From assembly GCA_019722365.1 (NCBI GenBank), contig JADFUC010001995.1, forward strand, positions 372,001 to 436,000: 64,000 bases of DNA. The letters are read 5' to 3'. Shown piece after piece: positions 48,065 through 60,525 of this stretch. The number at the start of each line of letters is the position of its first letter. The stretch's first letter is position 1. The notes under the pieces are model-generated. The model made no database searches, was not told where the DNA came from, and saw nothing but the letters and a program-made list of their open reading frames with translations. The DNA comes from Lithospermum erythrorhizon. Taxonomy: Eukaryota; Streptophyta; Magnoliopsida; Boraginales; Boraginaceae. The position numbers and the translations under genes are program-made.

Positions 48065-49009
48065 TTTGTTATTGGTTCCTTCCATTTTTTAGATTTTTAT
48101 CACATCAAAATTATTTGGGATCAATTATTTCATAATATATTAATTATTTTAAAAATCTATTTTATACCAAAATTTATCATTTTTTATATTCTATAAATAA
48201 AGACTTGATTAATTTAATTTGAATACTAAAAAAAAATCATTCATTTTTCAATGTAATCATTTTATTAGGAATATGTGCTTAAAAATACTTATAAATTTCA
48301 ATTCAAAAAATCTCGAAAAAACCATTTGTTTAAGTGTTTATTATTCTTATTTAATTATAAACGATAATTATTATTTAATTATGTAAAATAAAAAAACTAT
48401 AAATAAATAAGAATACGGTATAAAAAGTTGATTTAAGAGGGACAAGTCAATTTTTATTAAACAAAATTATTATAAGGTGTAAAAGTTGAATAAATGTTAA
48501 ATTATTATGTGAAAAAAATAAAAAATAATGTAAAGTATTGAGAATTAAACAATAAGGTGTTAGAAAGATTCAATCATTATACAATAGTGTTAGACGTTAA
48601 CGTCGGAGTTAACTCCCCAATGTGGATCATGCTTCTTTAATAATTCATCAATCTTAAGCACATCTACAAATTCGCTTTTCCATTTTAACAATCTCTACTT
48701 TTATTTCCTAACACCCCACATCAGCTTCTTCTTTCCTCCATACGACAATTCAATACACATTCAACTTTTACACTCTCCAATAATTTTGTTTAATCCATTT
48801 CAATACCTTACCCCACCATTTTTCAATTCATATTATTATTTTACTTTCATATATTTTTATTTTTAAGATTACATACAAAATAACAACATATACTACTAAA
48901 ATGAAATACACAATGTAAGCACGCCGGCACACAAAGACACAAATGACTTAAAATGCAAATACAACAAAACTGCTATATGACACACAAATAAATTCAATTG
49001 ATATTTAAT
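48065..49009. other. AT-rich spacer
   Basis: Very AT-rich, with no gene. The right part (from ~48560) probably belongs to the non-coding left end of the Harbinger relic. Confidence 0.45.
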
Positions 49010-50377
49010 TATGAAACATTCCAACTTTTGTCATATATGTGTGCTTCACTAGATCCGGCTTGCACCGATGACGAAGATTTGATCACGCAATTCGATCTAG
49101 CACGCACATGATTTGCAAATGCAGGTAGCACCTCGCTAAGTACGGCCAAGGCATTGTACCTTACTTCGCTCTCTCGACATCAAAATTTGTCCACCTTGAG
49201 CATTCAACAATCATATTATAATATGATAATTTTACCTCACGACGATAGCTAAATCGAATATGTCCCACAAGCGAACCGGTTCACGAATGACTTTAAACCG
49301 AGTCAGCACTCAATGCACGCTCGATGTCCTTCCTCATCCTCCCGATATTTTTGCAAGCAACTTATCCGTTCACTTCCCGAGAAAGTCTAACGATTTAATT
49401 TAAAGCCGTAATTATGGTGCTGCAGATACCATCGCATGGGGATAAGAAACCATATTATAGGGACGTCATTCTACAAAGAAGTTCACCGGATCATTCCCCT
49501 GCTCAACATCAAAGACCGGGTGACCGTGTAGAACGCTTATATCGCTCAACGTGCCCCCGACATCCATGCTAAAGGCATGCCGCATCCATAGACGTTTTAT
49601 GCAACTGCTTCAAGAATAACTGTGGTAGTTCCTTTATCCCCCCTAGCAAATTGACCTTCCCATGCTTTAGGACAATTTTTCCATTCCCAGTGCATGTAGT
49701 CAATACTCCCGAGTATAATTCCTGCTTTTGCCAATACATCATTCTCCAACCACCGTTGCATACGCTGGGCCAAGCATCATGCTTCAATCGATTTGTCCAA
49801 AGATTTTGTCGATTTAGTTAAATGGTTTCTGCACGCAATTATATCGCGCGGAGGATCAAATGAGCAATGCTCATTACAGTACTCAACAATGCTACCCCAA
49901 TATGCCTCACTTTTTTGGTTTCTCCCAACACATCAAGTTGTCGATATTTAATCCAACCACTCGTTAAAGACCAAATTTTGCTCTGCTGGTCCATCTCAGC
50001 TTTTCTTTGCGAACATTAGGAACATCTTCCTCTGCATTTGGGGTGACTTCATTAGCACCTGTTATGCCACCTAAAGTCATTTGTGTTGAAAATTCGGGAA
50101 ATTCTGTTGCTCCAACTTTAGGAACATTTTCATTTTTCATTGGCATATAAGCATTAAAAGAGTCTCGACGGATACGCATCATAGATCCATAATACGGATG
50201 AAAGTTTGGAACAAATGATGGCATGTTGAAATTTGGTGCAAAACCATAATTTGATATATTTTGAGGACGTTGTTGGTTGGAAGATTGATTTTGAAATTGA
50301 TAATTGTTGGGATTTTGGTAGTTAAAGGGATAATTAGCAGAATTTTGGGTGTTGAAAGGATTATTGTTGGGATCCAT
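49010..50377 (-). pseudogene. PIF/Harbinger element relic: leader protein joined to broken transposase
   Basis: On the minus strand, 50377-49964 is open for 137 codons and starts MDPNNNPFNTQNSANYPFN. This is the Asn/Gln-rich leader of plant Harbinger Myb/SANT-like proteins, with PEFSTQMTLGG before the domain. The frame then breaks, and pieces of the Myb-like domain (EAYWGSIVEYCNEHCSFDPPRD) run on in other frames. Directly after come transposase fragments: GSIDYMHWEWKNCPKAWEGQ, GTTTVILEAVA, then VLHGHPVFDVEQGNDPVNFF and a C-terminal IREPVRLW. Multiple stops and frameshifts show it is dead. The DDE catalytic set is incomplete. No terminal inverted repeats were pinned down. Confidence 0.7.
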
Positions 50378-51587
50378 TTCACTAAAAAGATATTTAAAAC
50401 TTAAAAAAATAAGTTTATGGGGCTGATAATGTAACAACGATAAATGAAACTGGGCCTCTATTTATAGACAATAAAAAATGATGAATTTTGATATAAAAAA
50501 ATATAAAAATTAATTATTTACAATGAAATAATTGAGCTCAAATAAATAGAATTGATAAAAATCAAGAAAAATAGCAACAACCAACCGAATTTACGCCGAA
50601 ATCTTATCTTCTACCTTTCCTCTCTCTTCACACGTACTTTTGATCTCCACCATCTTCAATTACTACTCATTTAATTTATTCAACATACTACAATCCAAAT
50701 GCATTAAACATATCATTTCAACACCTTCATTACACTACTTAAATAGTTTAAACATCCATTTCAATATGCCAATATGTACTTGCCTAACAATTTTTTTTCC
50801 AACACTACATATAATCCAAAAATTACAGCATTTGCCAGTAACTAGATAACAATTGTCCACTACGGCAATCTCAATATGACCTCATCTATTCTCTTAGATT
50901 CAATGATTGTGTCAATTTTCCTACTTTATCTATTTAATCTTTTCCACTTTAAAGAATCTCTTGTTACCATCTATCAAATTTCAATATAAAACGATATATA
51001 ATAAAACGTATCAATCTACATATAGATATCAAAAAAATTCAAAAAAAAAAAAAAATTACCAAATTATTCTATGCACTTAATTAATCGTACTAAAAATTCG
51101 TTAAACAATCGGCATTGCATTATCTAAAATTTTAAAAAATAAGCTTATATAATCGACATTAATGATTTTTTTGAGAAAATTGTACGTATTACTCAAAACG
51201 CACTAAAAGAAAAACATATCATAAAAATGATACTCCCCTCCGCTTCAAAATTACCCATCAAGCTTAAATAAAAAATATTTTACATGATAAATCTAAGTTT
51301 CAACGGGATTGTAAGCATTAAACGTGAAAAATTATATCGATTATAAAAAGTATATTAAAATGCAAACAATCATGATTAAACTAAAAAGATAATTTATATT
51401 TTTAATCATTAATAAATCATTAATGAATAAAAAGTTTAATTAACCGTAAGTTACCACTCTTGTTACATATCCTTAAAAATATCAAATTTTAAGCTCTATT
51501 AAGTGTTATAGACTATAGCCTTCTGATTTTTTTTTTTTTTTGCAAACTTAAAGAATATCATCATAAATATATAGAAATATAATCTGG
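50378..51587. other. Spacer: right end of Harbinger relic and UNC93 promoter
   Basis: AT-rich, with no coding exon. The C/T-rich part at 50580-50950 is probably the non-coding end of the Harbinger element. The T10+ run at ~51530 precedes the UNC93-like start. No TATA box stands out. Confidence 0.45.
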
Positions 51588-53098
51588 ATGGGTGAACAGA
51601 TAGATGAAGAAAATGGGGTAGTGAATACACAAACATTATCCAAATTTAGGTACAATTCACCATTTGTACAAGTTGTTTTGATTGGATTAGTATGTTTCTG
51701 TTGCCCTGGAATGTTCAATGCCTTATCAGGCATGGGTGGTGCTGGCCAAGTAGACAACACAGCCTCCAACAACGCCAACACTGCTCTGTACACAACCTTT
51801 GCAATTTTTGGTATTTTGGGGGGTGGACTTTATAATATTCTTGGACCCCAGAAGACCCTTTTTGCAGGTTGTTCTACTTATGTTTTGTATGCTGGTTCTC
51901 TTCTTTATTATAACCATACTCATAAACAAGGCTTTGTTATTGTTGCTGGAGCTTTGCTTGGTATTGGTGCTGGACTTTTGTGGGCTGCACAGGGTGCTAT
52001 TATGACCTCTTATCCTCCGCAGGATCGAAAAGGGACTTATATTTCCATGTTTTGGAGTATTTTTAATCTTGGTGGTGTTATTGGTGGACTAATTCCGTTT
52101 GTGTCGAATTACAACAGAGAAACTGCTGTTTCTGTCAATGATGGTACATATATTGGATTTATGGTTTTTATGTCTATTGGTACTGTACTTTCTGTTGCAA
52201 TTTTGCATCCTCGGAAAGTTGTACGTGATGATGGTTCGGTGTGTACTAATATTAAGTATTCGAGTATGTCGGTTGAAGGTGTTGAAATTCTGAAACTGTT
52301 CTTGAATTGGAAGATGTTGTTGATTGTGCCGGCTGCTTGGGCTAGTAACTTTTTCTACACTTACCAGTTTAACAATGTTAATCAAGCGTTGTTCAATTTG
52401 AGAACTAGAGGGTTGAATAATGTGTTCTATTGGGGTGCACAGATGATTGGTTCTGTGTTTGTTGGGTATATAATGGATTTCAGTTTCAAGAGTAGGAAGG
52501 TCAGGGGATTGGTAGGAATCGGGGTTGTTGCTGTTCTTGGGACGGGGATTTGGGGAGGCGGCCTAGCGAAACAGCTTGATTACTCCCGGGAAGATAAGCC
52601 TGCAGTGGCCGATCTCCTTGATTTTAAGGATGGCACTGATTTTGCAGGTCCATTTGTGTTGTATTTTAGCTATGGATTACTTGATGCCATGTTCCAAAGC
52701 ATGGTTTATTGGGTTATTGGAGCTCTGGCTGATGATTCCGAGATACTCAGCAGGTAATTTACATCAAAAGTACACAAACCTATCTATGTTGGAATGGTTA
52801 ATTTTCTGACACTTTGATTTGCCATTTTAGATATTCTGGATTCTACAAGGGAGTGCAGAGTGCAGGTGCAGCAGTTGCTTGGCAAGTCGATACTCAAAAC
52901 GTGCCATTTCTCAATCAACTAATTGCAAACTGGTCATTGACAACGGTGAGTTACCCGCTGTTGGTTATCTTGGTCATCTTGGCTGTCAAGGACGACAGTA
53001 GTTCTGTAGAAGGAAGGCCGAAGGTGGATGATCCTGCACCAGCAATACCAGCCTCTGCAAATGGCTCCATAGATTCATTTAACAAGTCAACTTCTTAG
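51588..53098 (+). CDS. UNC93-like protein (major facilitator superfamily)
   Basis: Two exons, 51588-52753 and 52831-53098, join at AG/A in frame for 477 aa. The fold is MFS-like with about 11-12 helices, beginning VQVVLIGLVCFCCPGMFNALSG. Family motifs are clear: GLLWAAQGAIMTSYP, the PQDRKGTYISMFWSIFNLGG loop after helix 4, and GFYKGVQSAGAAVAWQVD near the C-terminus. The tail is Pro/Ala/Ser-rich and cytosolic. Animal UNC-93 regulates a potassium channel, and an Arabidopsis homologue affects potassium balance and stress tolerance. The substrate or partner here is unknown. The plasma membrane is the likely site. The start MGEQ is the first ATG of the frame. Confidence 0.9.
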
Positions 53099-53321
53099 GT
53101 TCTTGTTTTACATCAATTTTATCGCCATAACTTATATCGTCCTTGCTTGTCTTCTGGATTTGATGCCTACTAAGGAGGCCAGTTGTAGATGACTGAAGTT
53201 CTATATTCACATGAATCTTTTGTGGCAAAATAGAATATTATCAATAAATATACTATTTTGAAGTTCAGGCTTCCACAAAGGCATTTCTTCCCTAAATCGC
53301 AATTATTTTGTTTAGTGTTTA

Positions 53322-53534
53322 TTGTTCCAACTTGATGTACTTCACATATCACATGAGAGCCTCCATGACCGCGAATGCTTGGTTTTGGATGTTCAATGTA
53401 CTAAGGACAAGGACAGATTTGAATTTCATGAATTGGTTACTCAATTTTATATTGCTTATGATTTTGATGATCGATCAAAGGAGAACGATATCTTACAGTG
53501 TATGTTTGAAGTTAGACCATTGAAGACAGATTAG
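53322..53534 (+). other. Open fragment, possible exon or gene remnant
   Basis: A 70-codon open frame ending at a stop at 53532 shows balanced amino-acid use: LDVLHISHESLHDRECLV then DRFEFHELVTQFYIAYDFDD. It does not look like random AT-rich translation, but it has no ATG near its start. It lies 220 bp after the UNC93-like stop. It may be the last exon of a lost gene or part of the UNC93 3' UTR. No family recognised. Confidence 0.25.
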
Positions 53535-53838
53535 CATTGTGCTAGATAATAAATAGATTTATGTGATCTTTATCATTTGCATGGGCAGAAAGTGGTGGAA
53601 CAATTTATTTGGTTGTGTCAATGCAGGTTCTGCTGGATGAAAGTTTTAGATCATTTAAAACTGCAATGAACAATTCATTAAAAAAAAAAAATACAAAGAC
53701 CATTCAAAATTATCTTAATTTTTTTTCTTATTGTTTCATAATGTGGAGTATATTACATAAGTCTCGTAAACCAAATTCATAAAACAACAGTCCATCTATA
53801 ATTAAGATAATATATATTATCTACATGTATTAATTCAT

Positions 53839-54592
53839 TTATGCCTCAGATTTCTCTTCAACATCCTTGACTTCCTTCTCAACCTTCTCTTCCGTAGCTA
53901 CCTCCACGGTTTCAGCAGGCGTTGCCTCCTCTTTGGTGGCGGCGGCCTCTTCCTCAGCCTTGGGTGCCTCTGACAAATCTACCAAAGGCTCTTCGGTCTC
54001 AGCTCCATTCTCCTACAATATTCATCATATCATCATAAGAGAGAACTCTTGGAGCAAAAAATGTATTATGATGAGGAGGCAAATGTACATGAATATTTAG
54101 GTAGGAGTAATAATATTAAATTTCTAAAATCATTAATAGTAGAGTTTAAAATAAATTTTTGGGATATATTAGGTGTTCATCAAGGGGGAAATGCCCGAAT
54201 CCTTGGAGCCCCTCCAATATTTAATGTAACTAATTAAAAGAAATGTGTTATGTACTTCATGTGACATCATGATTAATGAATACATTTGAAAATATGTATT
54301 ATATCAACAAAACAACATATACTTGAATTATGGATATTTAAATTATGATAAAAAAAATTACGTTTTTTGAGATTATCAACATAGGTTTAACTATGTACAT
54401 TTAGATTATCACGATTTTTTTTCATAATAACAAAAGTAACGAGTTTTCGAAAATCAAACACATAAATAGAATGATAATAATTACTTGTGGGGCTACGGCC
54501 TCGGCCTCGGCCTTGGGGGAAGCGGGTGCCTCAACGGGGGCAGGTGCTGCCTTGGTGTCCAAATCCTTAGGCTTGCTAGCACAGGCACCCAT
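53839..54592 (-). CDS. Small acidic protein with N-myristoylation-type start
   Basis: Two exons, 54592-54485 and 54012-53839, join at CAA/GAG for 93 aa. It begins MGACASKPKD: Gly2, Cys4 and Ser6 fit N-myristoylation plus palmitoylation, so membrane anchoring is likely. The rest is a low-complexity Ala/Pro/Glu/Lys sequence, very acidic toward the C-terminus (EVATEEKVEKEVKDVEEKSE), with no globular domain. Similar 'MGxCASKPK...' acidic proteins occur in many dicots without known function. A TATA box lies at 54715-54722. Coding frame and splice sites are clean, and the GC content of the exons contrasts with the AT-rich 472-nt intron. Confidence 0.75.
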
Positions 54593-54714
54593 GACGATTT
54601 CTTGAAGGGAAGAGAGAAGGTTGAAGGAGGCAAGTTTTGGAAATGGCTTAGCAACTAAACAAATCTCTTGGTGTTTTATTGCTAAACTCAATTGATATGA
54701 AGGTAGGGAGATGA

Positions 54715-54722
54715 ATTATATA
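54715..54722 (-). promoter_or_regulatory. TATA box of the small acidic protein gene
   Basis: The minus strand reads TATATAAT about 125 bp upstream of the ATG, predicting a leader of ~95 nt. Confidence 0.5.
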
Positions 54723-57349
54723 GGTGATAGGAGCAAAGCTCAATCTCTAATAACGTTGGATGGACAAGAGTGGTTGTCTCTGTTTCCAGCAATTTTGTGT
54801 CTCTTGTGACCTGTGAAATTTAATGATTAGTATGTAGAGTTGTCTTATTTAAGTTTATGGACAATCAATCTCTGATTTTTTTGTCTTATTAAAAAAAACA
54901 TTCCCCTAACTTGTCTGTACTCCAAATTTGATTATCACATTTTTGTGGAGTAACCAAGTATGGCAGGCACGTTATTTAATGAAATTGATTTGGGACAACC
55001 AACCTATGGCTGGCACGTATGTTGGTTTGGGCATGGGATCACAATGTAATATTCTTTGTTATCACGCCTAAAATCATGATTAGTATCATTGCTTACTTTT
55101 ATAAATCAATTTAAATATTATGTCACATTACAATTTATAGATTATTTTATATACATAATTAATTTAGAAAAATCATCGGTTATTTCCATAAATTATCACA
55201 TAAGATGTAAGAGACGATCAAATCGTTGGTTTTTAATATAAGAAAAAAAATGGTTAAAATATTGTAAAAATATGTGATAATCTAGATAAATGGCCGGCTA
55301 TTTCCAACATTTTGTGTTTCACCATTACACAACATCCCAAAAGCTTGGAAAAGAACAACTTGTTATTTGTCGTGGTGATAGGTGTTTCTCTATGCACTAT
55401 ATTATCTTTTGGACGTTGTATAATGTAGGCGAAAGCAACTACAGATTGGAGTATTTAACAATTTTGAGTCTTCGAAGATTAGTAGGAGTAGTACTCAATT
55501 TGTTGTTACATTTGTAGCCGGACCAATGAAATAAATGAGATATTCCCTAGATGTTTCAGTCAAAGATCAAGTGTCACTTCAAGTCTTGATGTTATATTTT
55601 TGCATTATACACATTTTTTTAAAAATGTCGATTGATAAAAATGAGTACATCGCATAATTAACTAAAATGTTGACTATTTATTCATATATTTTTACATTCC
55701 TCATTTTCTAAATCATATAATTATTTCGTTACAAATTTATCATAATTTATTCAATTTTTATATTTGTTATTTGATCTTGAAAGCAACCCCATATATACGA
55801 ACCCACCTTTATGATCATTAGTTTATTTATCCAGATGCGTTGAAATTATGTGCCTTTTATAATAAGCCATACATATGATTTCTTAACTTATTTAATAACT
55901 ACTACTTTGGATTGCTTATAACCATCTATTTTCTCTCTTGTGTGAAATTATGTATCTTTCTTATGAAATGAGAGATTTTGTTTATTCAATAGTCCTCTTA
56001 TTGTTAAAAGATCCACTGAAGAGATAAATAACATTAACTTGGTTCCTCTAGTTTTGAAAAACTAAAGTATAATTTTTAAAATAAAACAATAAAAAACTAA
56101 GTAATATATGGGGCAAAAACAAATTAATCAAAATATTTTTCCATGAAAACCATGGTTTACTAAACAATATACACACACCAAAAACAAAGAACACGCGAAC
56201 ATAAACGAATTATTTTACCTTTCCAACAAGCTAATTATAATCATGCTTCGCTGCACAATCGACTATTCTTAAGGCCGCGTAATGTGTCGAATTACGCCCA
56301 TACTCGTCAGGTAACAAACCTAATTTTTCGCTAATGCTTATAAATAAACTAATGAATTTTATAAATATTAATTACCAAATCGATTAAGTCATTATTGGCT
56401 AATTGGTCAAAGTCGGTCTATCATTAATGCTTTATTACAATAACAAAGTGAATTTTACTTAAGGTTTGTTAGATAATAAAGTTTGAGATAGATAACTCGT
56501 TTGTTTGCGAAACACAAAAGAATTTAATAAATAATTAATTACAAATATTAAATAATTAATTATATAAGAATGATTAAATAATAATTACATAAGAAATATT
56601 AAATAATTAATTACAAGAATGAATAAAAATAAATTAATTACATAAGATAATTAAATATTTAATTACATAAGAATGAATTAAACAATTAAGAATATTAAAT
56701 AACAATTTGCATAAGAGTTCAATTAATTACATACATGTAATTAAATATTTAATTTACAACCAGACGTCAAACCAAAAACTGCCAAATCAGTTAAGAGGAA
56801 CAACAAAATTTCACAATGTAATAAGTAGTACTTTGATTCAATATCAATAAAGACCACGCTTTTCTAAATATTCGCAATGCATTTTTTTTTTTCATGTTTG
56901 GATAACAAACTACCAATTTACGCTACAAGCCAGGAAAGAAGTTAGTTTGAGAGGTATTGGGGAAACAATCGAATGAACCTAATGTTTGCTTTACAACAAT
57001 TGAAACTATAATTATTGTGTTTATAATCATTATTACATACAAGATAGTAATTCATTGTTTACTTAACATAGGGATAATTCGTTTATAACAAGCATGGAGT
57101 GTTCGTGTGAATAGCTCCACACCCTCCATTTTATTGTTTTGGTGTGTATACAGTCGAGGTGGTTTACCTACTTTAACAGCTATTCCAAAATTTATTACCC
57201 CCCAGTTTCGATTTCCCACCTCACAATTTTCCCTCTATGCTTTTTCTTCCTCATACAAAACCCCCAAATTCATCAAACCTAGCTCATTCAATTTCACAAA
57301 TTAGGGTTCAATTCTATCAATTATTATCCCCTCTTCAATATCTCCAAAA
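54723..57349. other. Intergenic spacer
   Basis: AT-rich, no gene recognised. It contains the degenerate AT-rich array at 56520-56760 and, at the right end, the promoter and C/T-rich leader (57180-57349) of the Kazal-type gene. Confidence 0.55.
56520..56760. repeat. Degenerate AT-rich tandem array
   Basis: Variants of TTAAATAATTAATTACATAAGAAT recur about eight times at ~25-35 bp spacing. This is a decayed minisatellite with almost no G or C. Confidence 0.75.
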
Positions 57350-57372
57350 GGCGAGCTTTTATCAAGCTCGCC
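57350..57372 (+). promoter_or_regulatory. Hairpin in the 5' UTR of the Kazal-type gene
   Basis: GGCGAGCTT-TTATC-AAGCTCGCC: a perfect 9-bp stem (six G-C pairs) with a 5-nt loop, ending 15 nt before the ATG at 57388. In mRNA it could slow scanning ribosomes or bind a protein. A role in translational control is inference only. Confidence 0.55.
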
Positions 57373-57387
57373 AAAATTCAATCAATA

Positions 57388-57753
57388 ATGCCTCAATTTC
57401 AATTTCTCATAATAATCACCCTTTTAATCTCCACCGTTAGATCTGATCATAACCCGATTAAACTACCGTCTGATCAACAAAATTCGGATTTATGTAATCA
57501 TATAGGTGTTGATGAGACCCGGAATTCGTGCCCCGTTAAGTGTTTCAGACCCGACCCGGTTTGCGGCGTTGATGGGGTGACGTATTGGTGTGGATGTGCT
57601 GATGCGCATTGTAGCGGGACACGTGTCCAAAAGATGGGATTTTGTGAGGTGGGTAATGGTGGGTCGGGTCCGGTTTCGGGTCAGGCGTTCTTGTTGGTTC
57701 ATATTATTTGGCTTATATTGCTCGGGATTTTTGTGCTGTTTGGGTTTCTTTGA
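57388..57753 (+). CDS. Plant Kazal-type serine protease inhibitor-like protein
   Basis: A single-exon 121-aa protein. Residues 1-19 are a signal peptide (FLIIITLLISTVRS). Residues 36-87 form a Kazal domain with eight cysteines: C(x)10C-x3-C-x6-C-GVDGVTYW-C-x-C-x4-C and a last Cys in MGFCEV. The conserved C-GVDGVTYW core is exact. After a Gly/Ser spacer comes a 20-residue hydrophobic tail (HIIWLILLGIFVLFGFL) without a basic stop, consistent with a membrane or GPI anchor. Plant members such as Arabidopsis KPI-1 have been reported to inhibit serine proteases and restrain fungi. The likely location is the cell surface or apoplast. Target protease unknown. Confidence 0.88.
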   Translation: MPQFQFLIIITLLISTVRSDHNPIKLPSDQQNSDLCNHIGVDETRNSCPVKCFRPDPVCGVDGVTYWCGCADAHCSGTRVQKMGFCEVGNGGSGPVSGQAFLLVHIIWLILLGIFVLFGFL

Positions 57754-60525
57754 GGAGATGGAATTTGGGATTTTATTGATTTGTTGATGAATGATGATGA
57801 TGATTATTTGTTTAAATTGAGGTTAGGTTCTTGTTAATTGATATTGATTATTGGATTTGTTGATTTACGTTGATCGTTCGAGTTATTGAGTTGTCGTATG
57901 TTGAGATTTGTATATGATAGTTTGTAATTTCGGTTATCTTTTATGTACGATGGTATATAATACGATTGATTTGATTCGGCTAGCTATTGAACTTTTTGTT
58001 TATTATTATGCACATTTCATTGACGAGTATTTGTTTGTAGTTTATTCAATTTAGTGTACTTGAACCTTGAAGTTTCATATGTTGAATTGTACTATTTGAT
58101 TAAGATTCTATTAGCCAGTACCCTTGCAATATACCCTTAAAATAGCTCGAGCTAAAGGCTGCTGCATAGTCTTGTTAATTGAAAGGAAAACAAGCCGTCC
58201 ACTTTAATTCGGATGGTAGTTTTATTTTGCTAAATAGTTGAAGGCAGACATAAACTTAAAGAAAGTATAATTTTTCCATAGTTTTGATGAGGAGGATTAA
58301 GGTTATACAAACATTATCGATGAAGGAAAATGTTAAATGATATTATTGCTCATTTCCTTGTGTGAATAAAATTTGGAAGATGCTTAATGAGTATACTAGA
58401 AGAGAACTTAGTCGATTCAGCAATGTCGTGATACCTTTTGTCCCTAGAACATGTAATGGAGTAGCTCATTCCTTAAACATGTAATACAGCAAATCAATTC
58501 AATTAAAAAAAAAAATTCAATTCAATCATTGTAAGGGAAGTGATGCCTCTATTTTGGAGTTAGTATATTTTGTGTTCAGCTTGACAACAAAATGTTTAAT
58601 GTGAGTATATGAGGTTAAGATCCTGATTTATTTATAGTTCGTCTTGTCTACTACATGGTGATAATTTTGAGTGAGATGTAGAGTTGTAATATATGGTAAA
58701 GCCATCATCTGGAGTTTTCTTGAGAAACCTCTTATAGAGCTACCAGGCCTTTCTAGTACGAATGTACTAATCAGGAGTAGCTACCTGGCCTTTCTACCAA
58801 CCTCTTAATTGCTAATGTTATTAAGGGTTGATGTTCCCCCTCTTTATGATCTATTTTCATTTTTCTGTTACTATATCCAATTGTGCATTCTGTTCTCATT
58901 AAATTCATTGTATGACTCATGAAACCTCTGTATTGCTAGCTGAATGAATGCTTGTTTCTTAACCTCCATCGACGTCTGTTGTCATGATTAGATTTTAAAA
59001 ATGGTGGTCATGTTTTAGTGTGTTAATTTTCTGATACTGGGTATCTATCCTATATGTGCTAAGTGGCCTACACCGCATTGCATAATCACTACTCCATGAT
59101 TGGCACATTTTGATTCATATTATTTTCTAGGATTAATTTTCCAAGTGAATTGGGGTTTTGACAACATTATCAAGTAACTGACTCTTCGACACATTCTTTT
59201 CCCTGCAAATATTATCTCCTTGATATATGTGTGCCCCCGAGGTGATGTTTAGCTGAACACAAGAGTGCTACAAATATGTTGCCTTTGTAACATAGAAGGA
59301 CTTGTGTTATCTCTTGACACGACTTTAGAGCATATTCATTGATCACTGGGGATATGTGTAATAGGGACAGTCGAGGTGGGAAGAGAAGAGATGAAGGAGA
59401 AGCTGAGGTCTCCTTACTAGTGGAGAGAAAAATGCAGCATAAATGGTGTGTGTTGTTTAGTAAGAAGGCGAAGGGGTGGGTTGTTCATGGGGAAGAAATG
59501 TTTTGCTTAGGTAAAGATGTTCCCCTTCACTTCTACCCAAACCAATATCTGTTTTACCTACCTCTAAAATCAGGATATCACGGTTATTCTCCTTTTCCCA
59601 ACTTGTAATCTGTTATAAATCACTTCATTATTCAAGACAACAATACGTACAAATTAATCCATTAATTTTATAATATATTTTATAAGACAAATAACGACTA
59701 AAATTACGTAGTTATATAAAAAACGTGATTTTATATAATTCAAAATTATACTTGGAAGAAAAATAATTAAATCTATTATATGTGATGAAAACTCTCATAT
59801 ATGTTTTATTAACAATATAAAAGGGAAGAATTACCTGAAAGACGATATCGTAGCTTATTTTATAAATAAACTTAAAATGGTGTTAAATAATCGCGTATAC
59901 ATTCGAATTCTCGTACTGCTAATTATTAAAAGCCAGAAAATGTTAAAATCAAAATTGCCTTTTACTTTAACCGTCACCACTCTCACACGTTATATATGTG
60001 ATAGATCAACTCATGGTCCTATTTAATACACCCTCATGCCTTACCAGTTCTGCATTGTTGGATAAACAAAGTAACTAGCTATCAAAGCTTGACATGGGAA
60101 AACGAAAACTTCAATTAAGATAGACAAAAAGTAACGGAAATATTTTGGGAAAAAATTACTACGAAATAATTGTAAACTCCTTCGCTTTGTTTATTCCTAT
60201 GTTTTCACACATCGGTTGTGTACTCACCATCAATTATTTTCGAATTATTTTCAAAAGAAAATTCATTTATTATAAATTTTATATTTATTAAAATAATGAG
60301 TTGTTATTAATTAATGATTAAACGAAAAACGTGAAATAAAATAAAAATTGAGTTGGAAGTGAAAAAGGGCAAGGTTAGCATCGACATAGCAAAGTTGTCT
60401 TGTCGGACAAGTGACTTGCTCAAAGGTTTAACTAATAAACCTCTCCACATCTGATGAAGTTGAAAGTTGTAAATACATGAGTAAATCAAATTTATTTGAA
60501 TATTATCAATTACGGATTAAAAAAG
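57754..60525. other. Intergenic spacer
   Basis: No recognised gene. The part 57754-59300 is less AT-rich than the rest and includes the 3' UTR of the Kazal-type gene. A direct repeat GCTACC(A/T)GGCCTTTCTA occurs at 58739 and ~58781, flanking the small palindrome AGTACGAATGTACT. The part 59600-60500 is AT-rich and holds the promoter of the stomatin-like gene. Confidence 0.5.

Noticed and set aside
59339..59608. 89-codon open frame on the plus strand
   Set aside because: No recognised domain, no supporting splice or promoter signals, and composition close to the local background.
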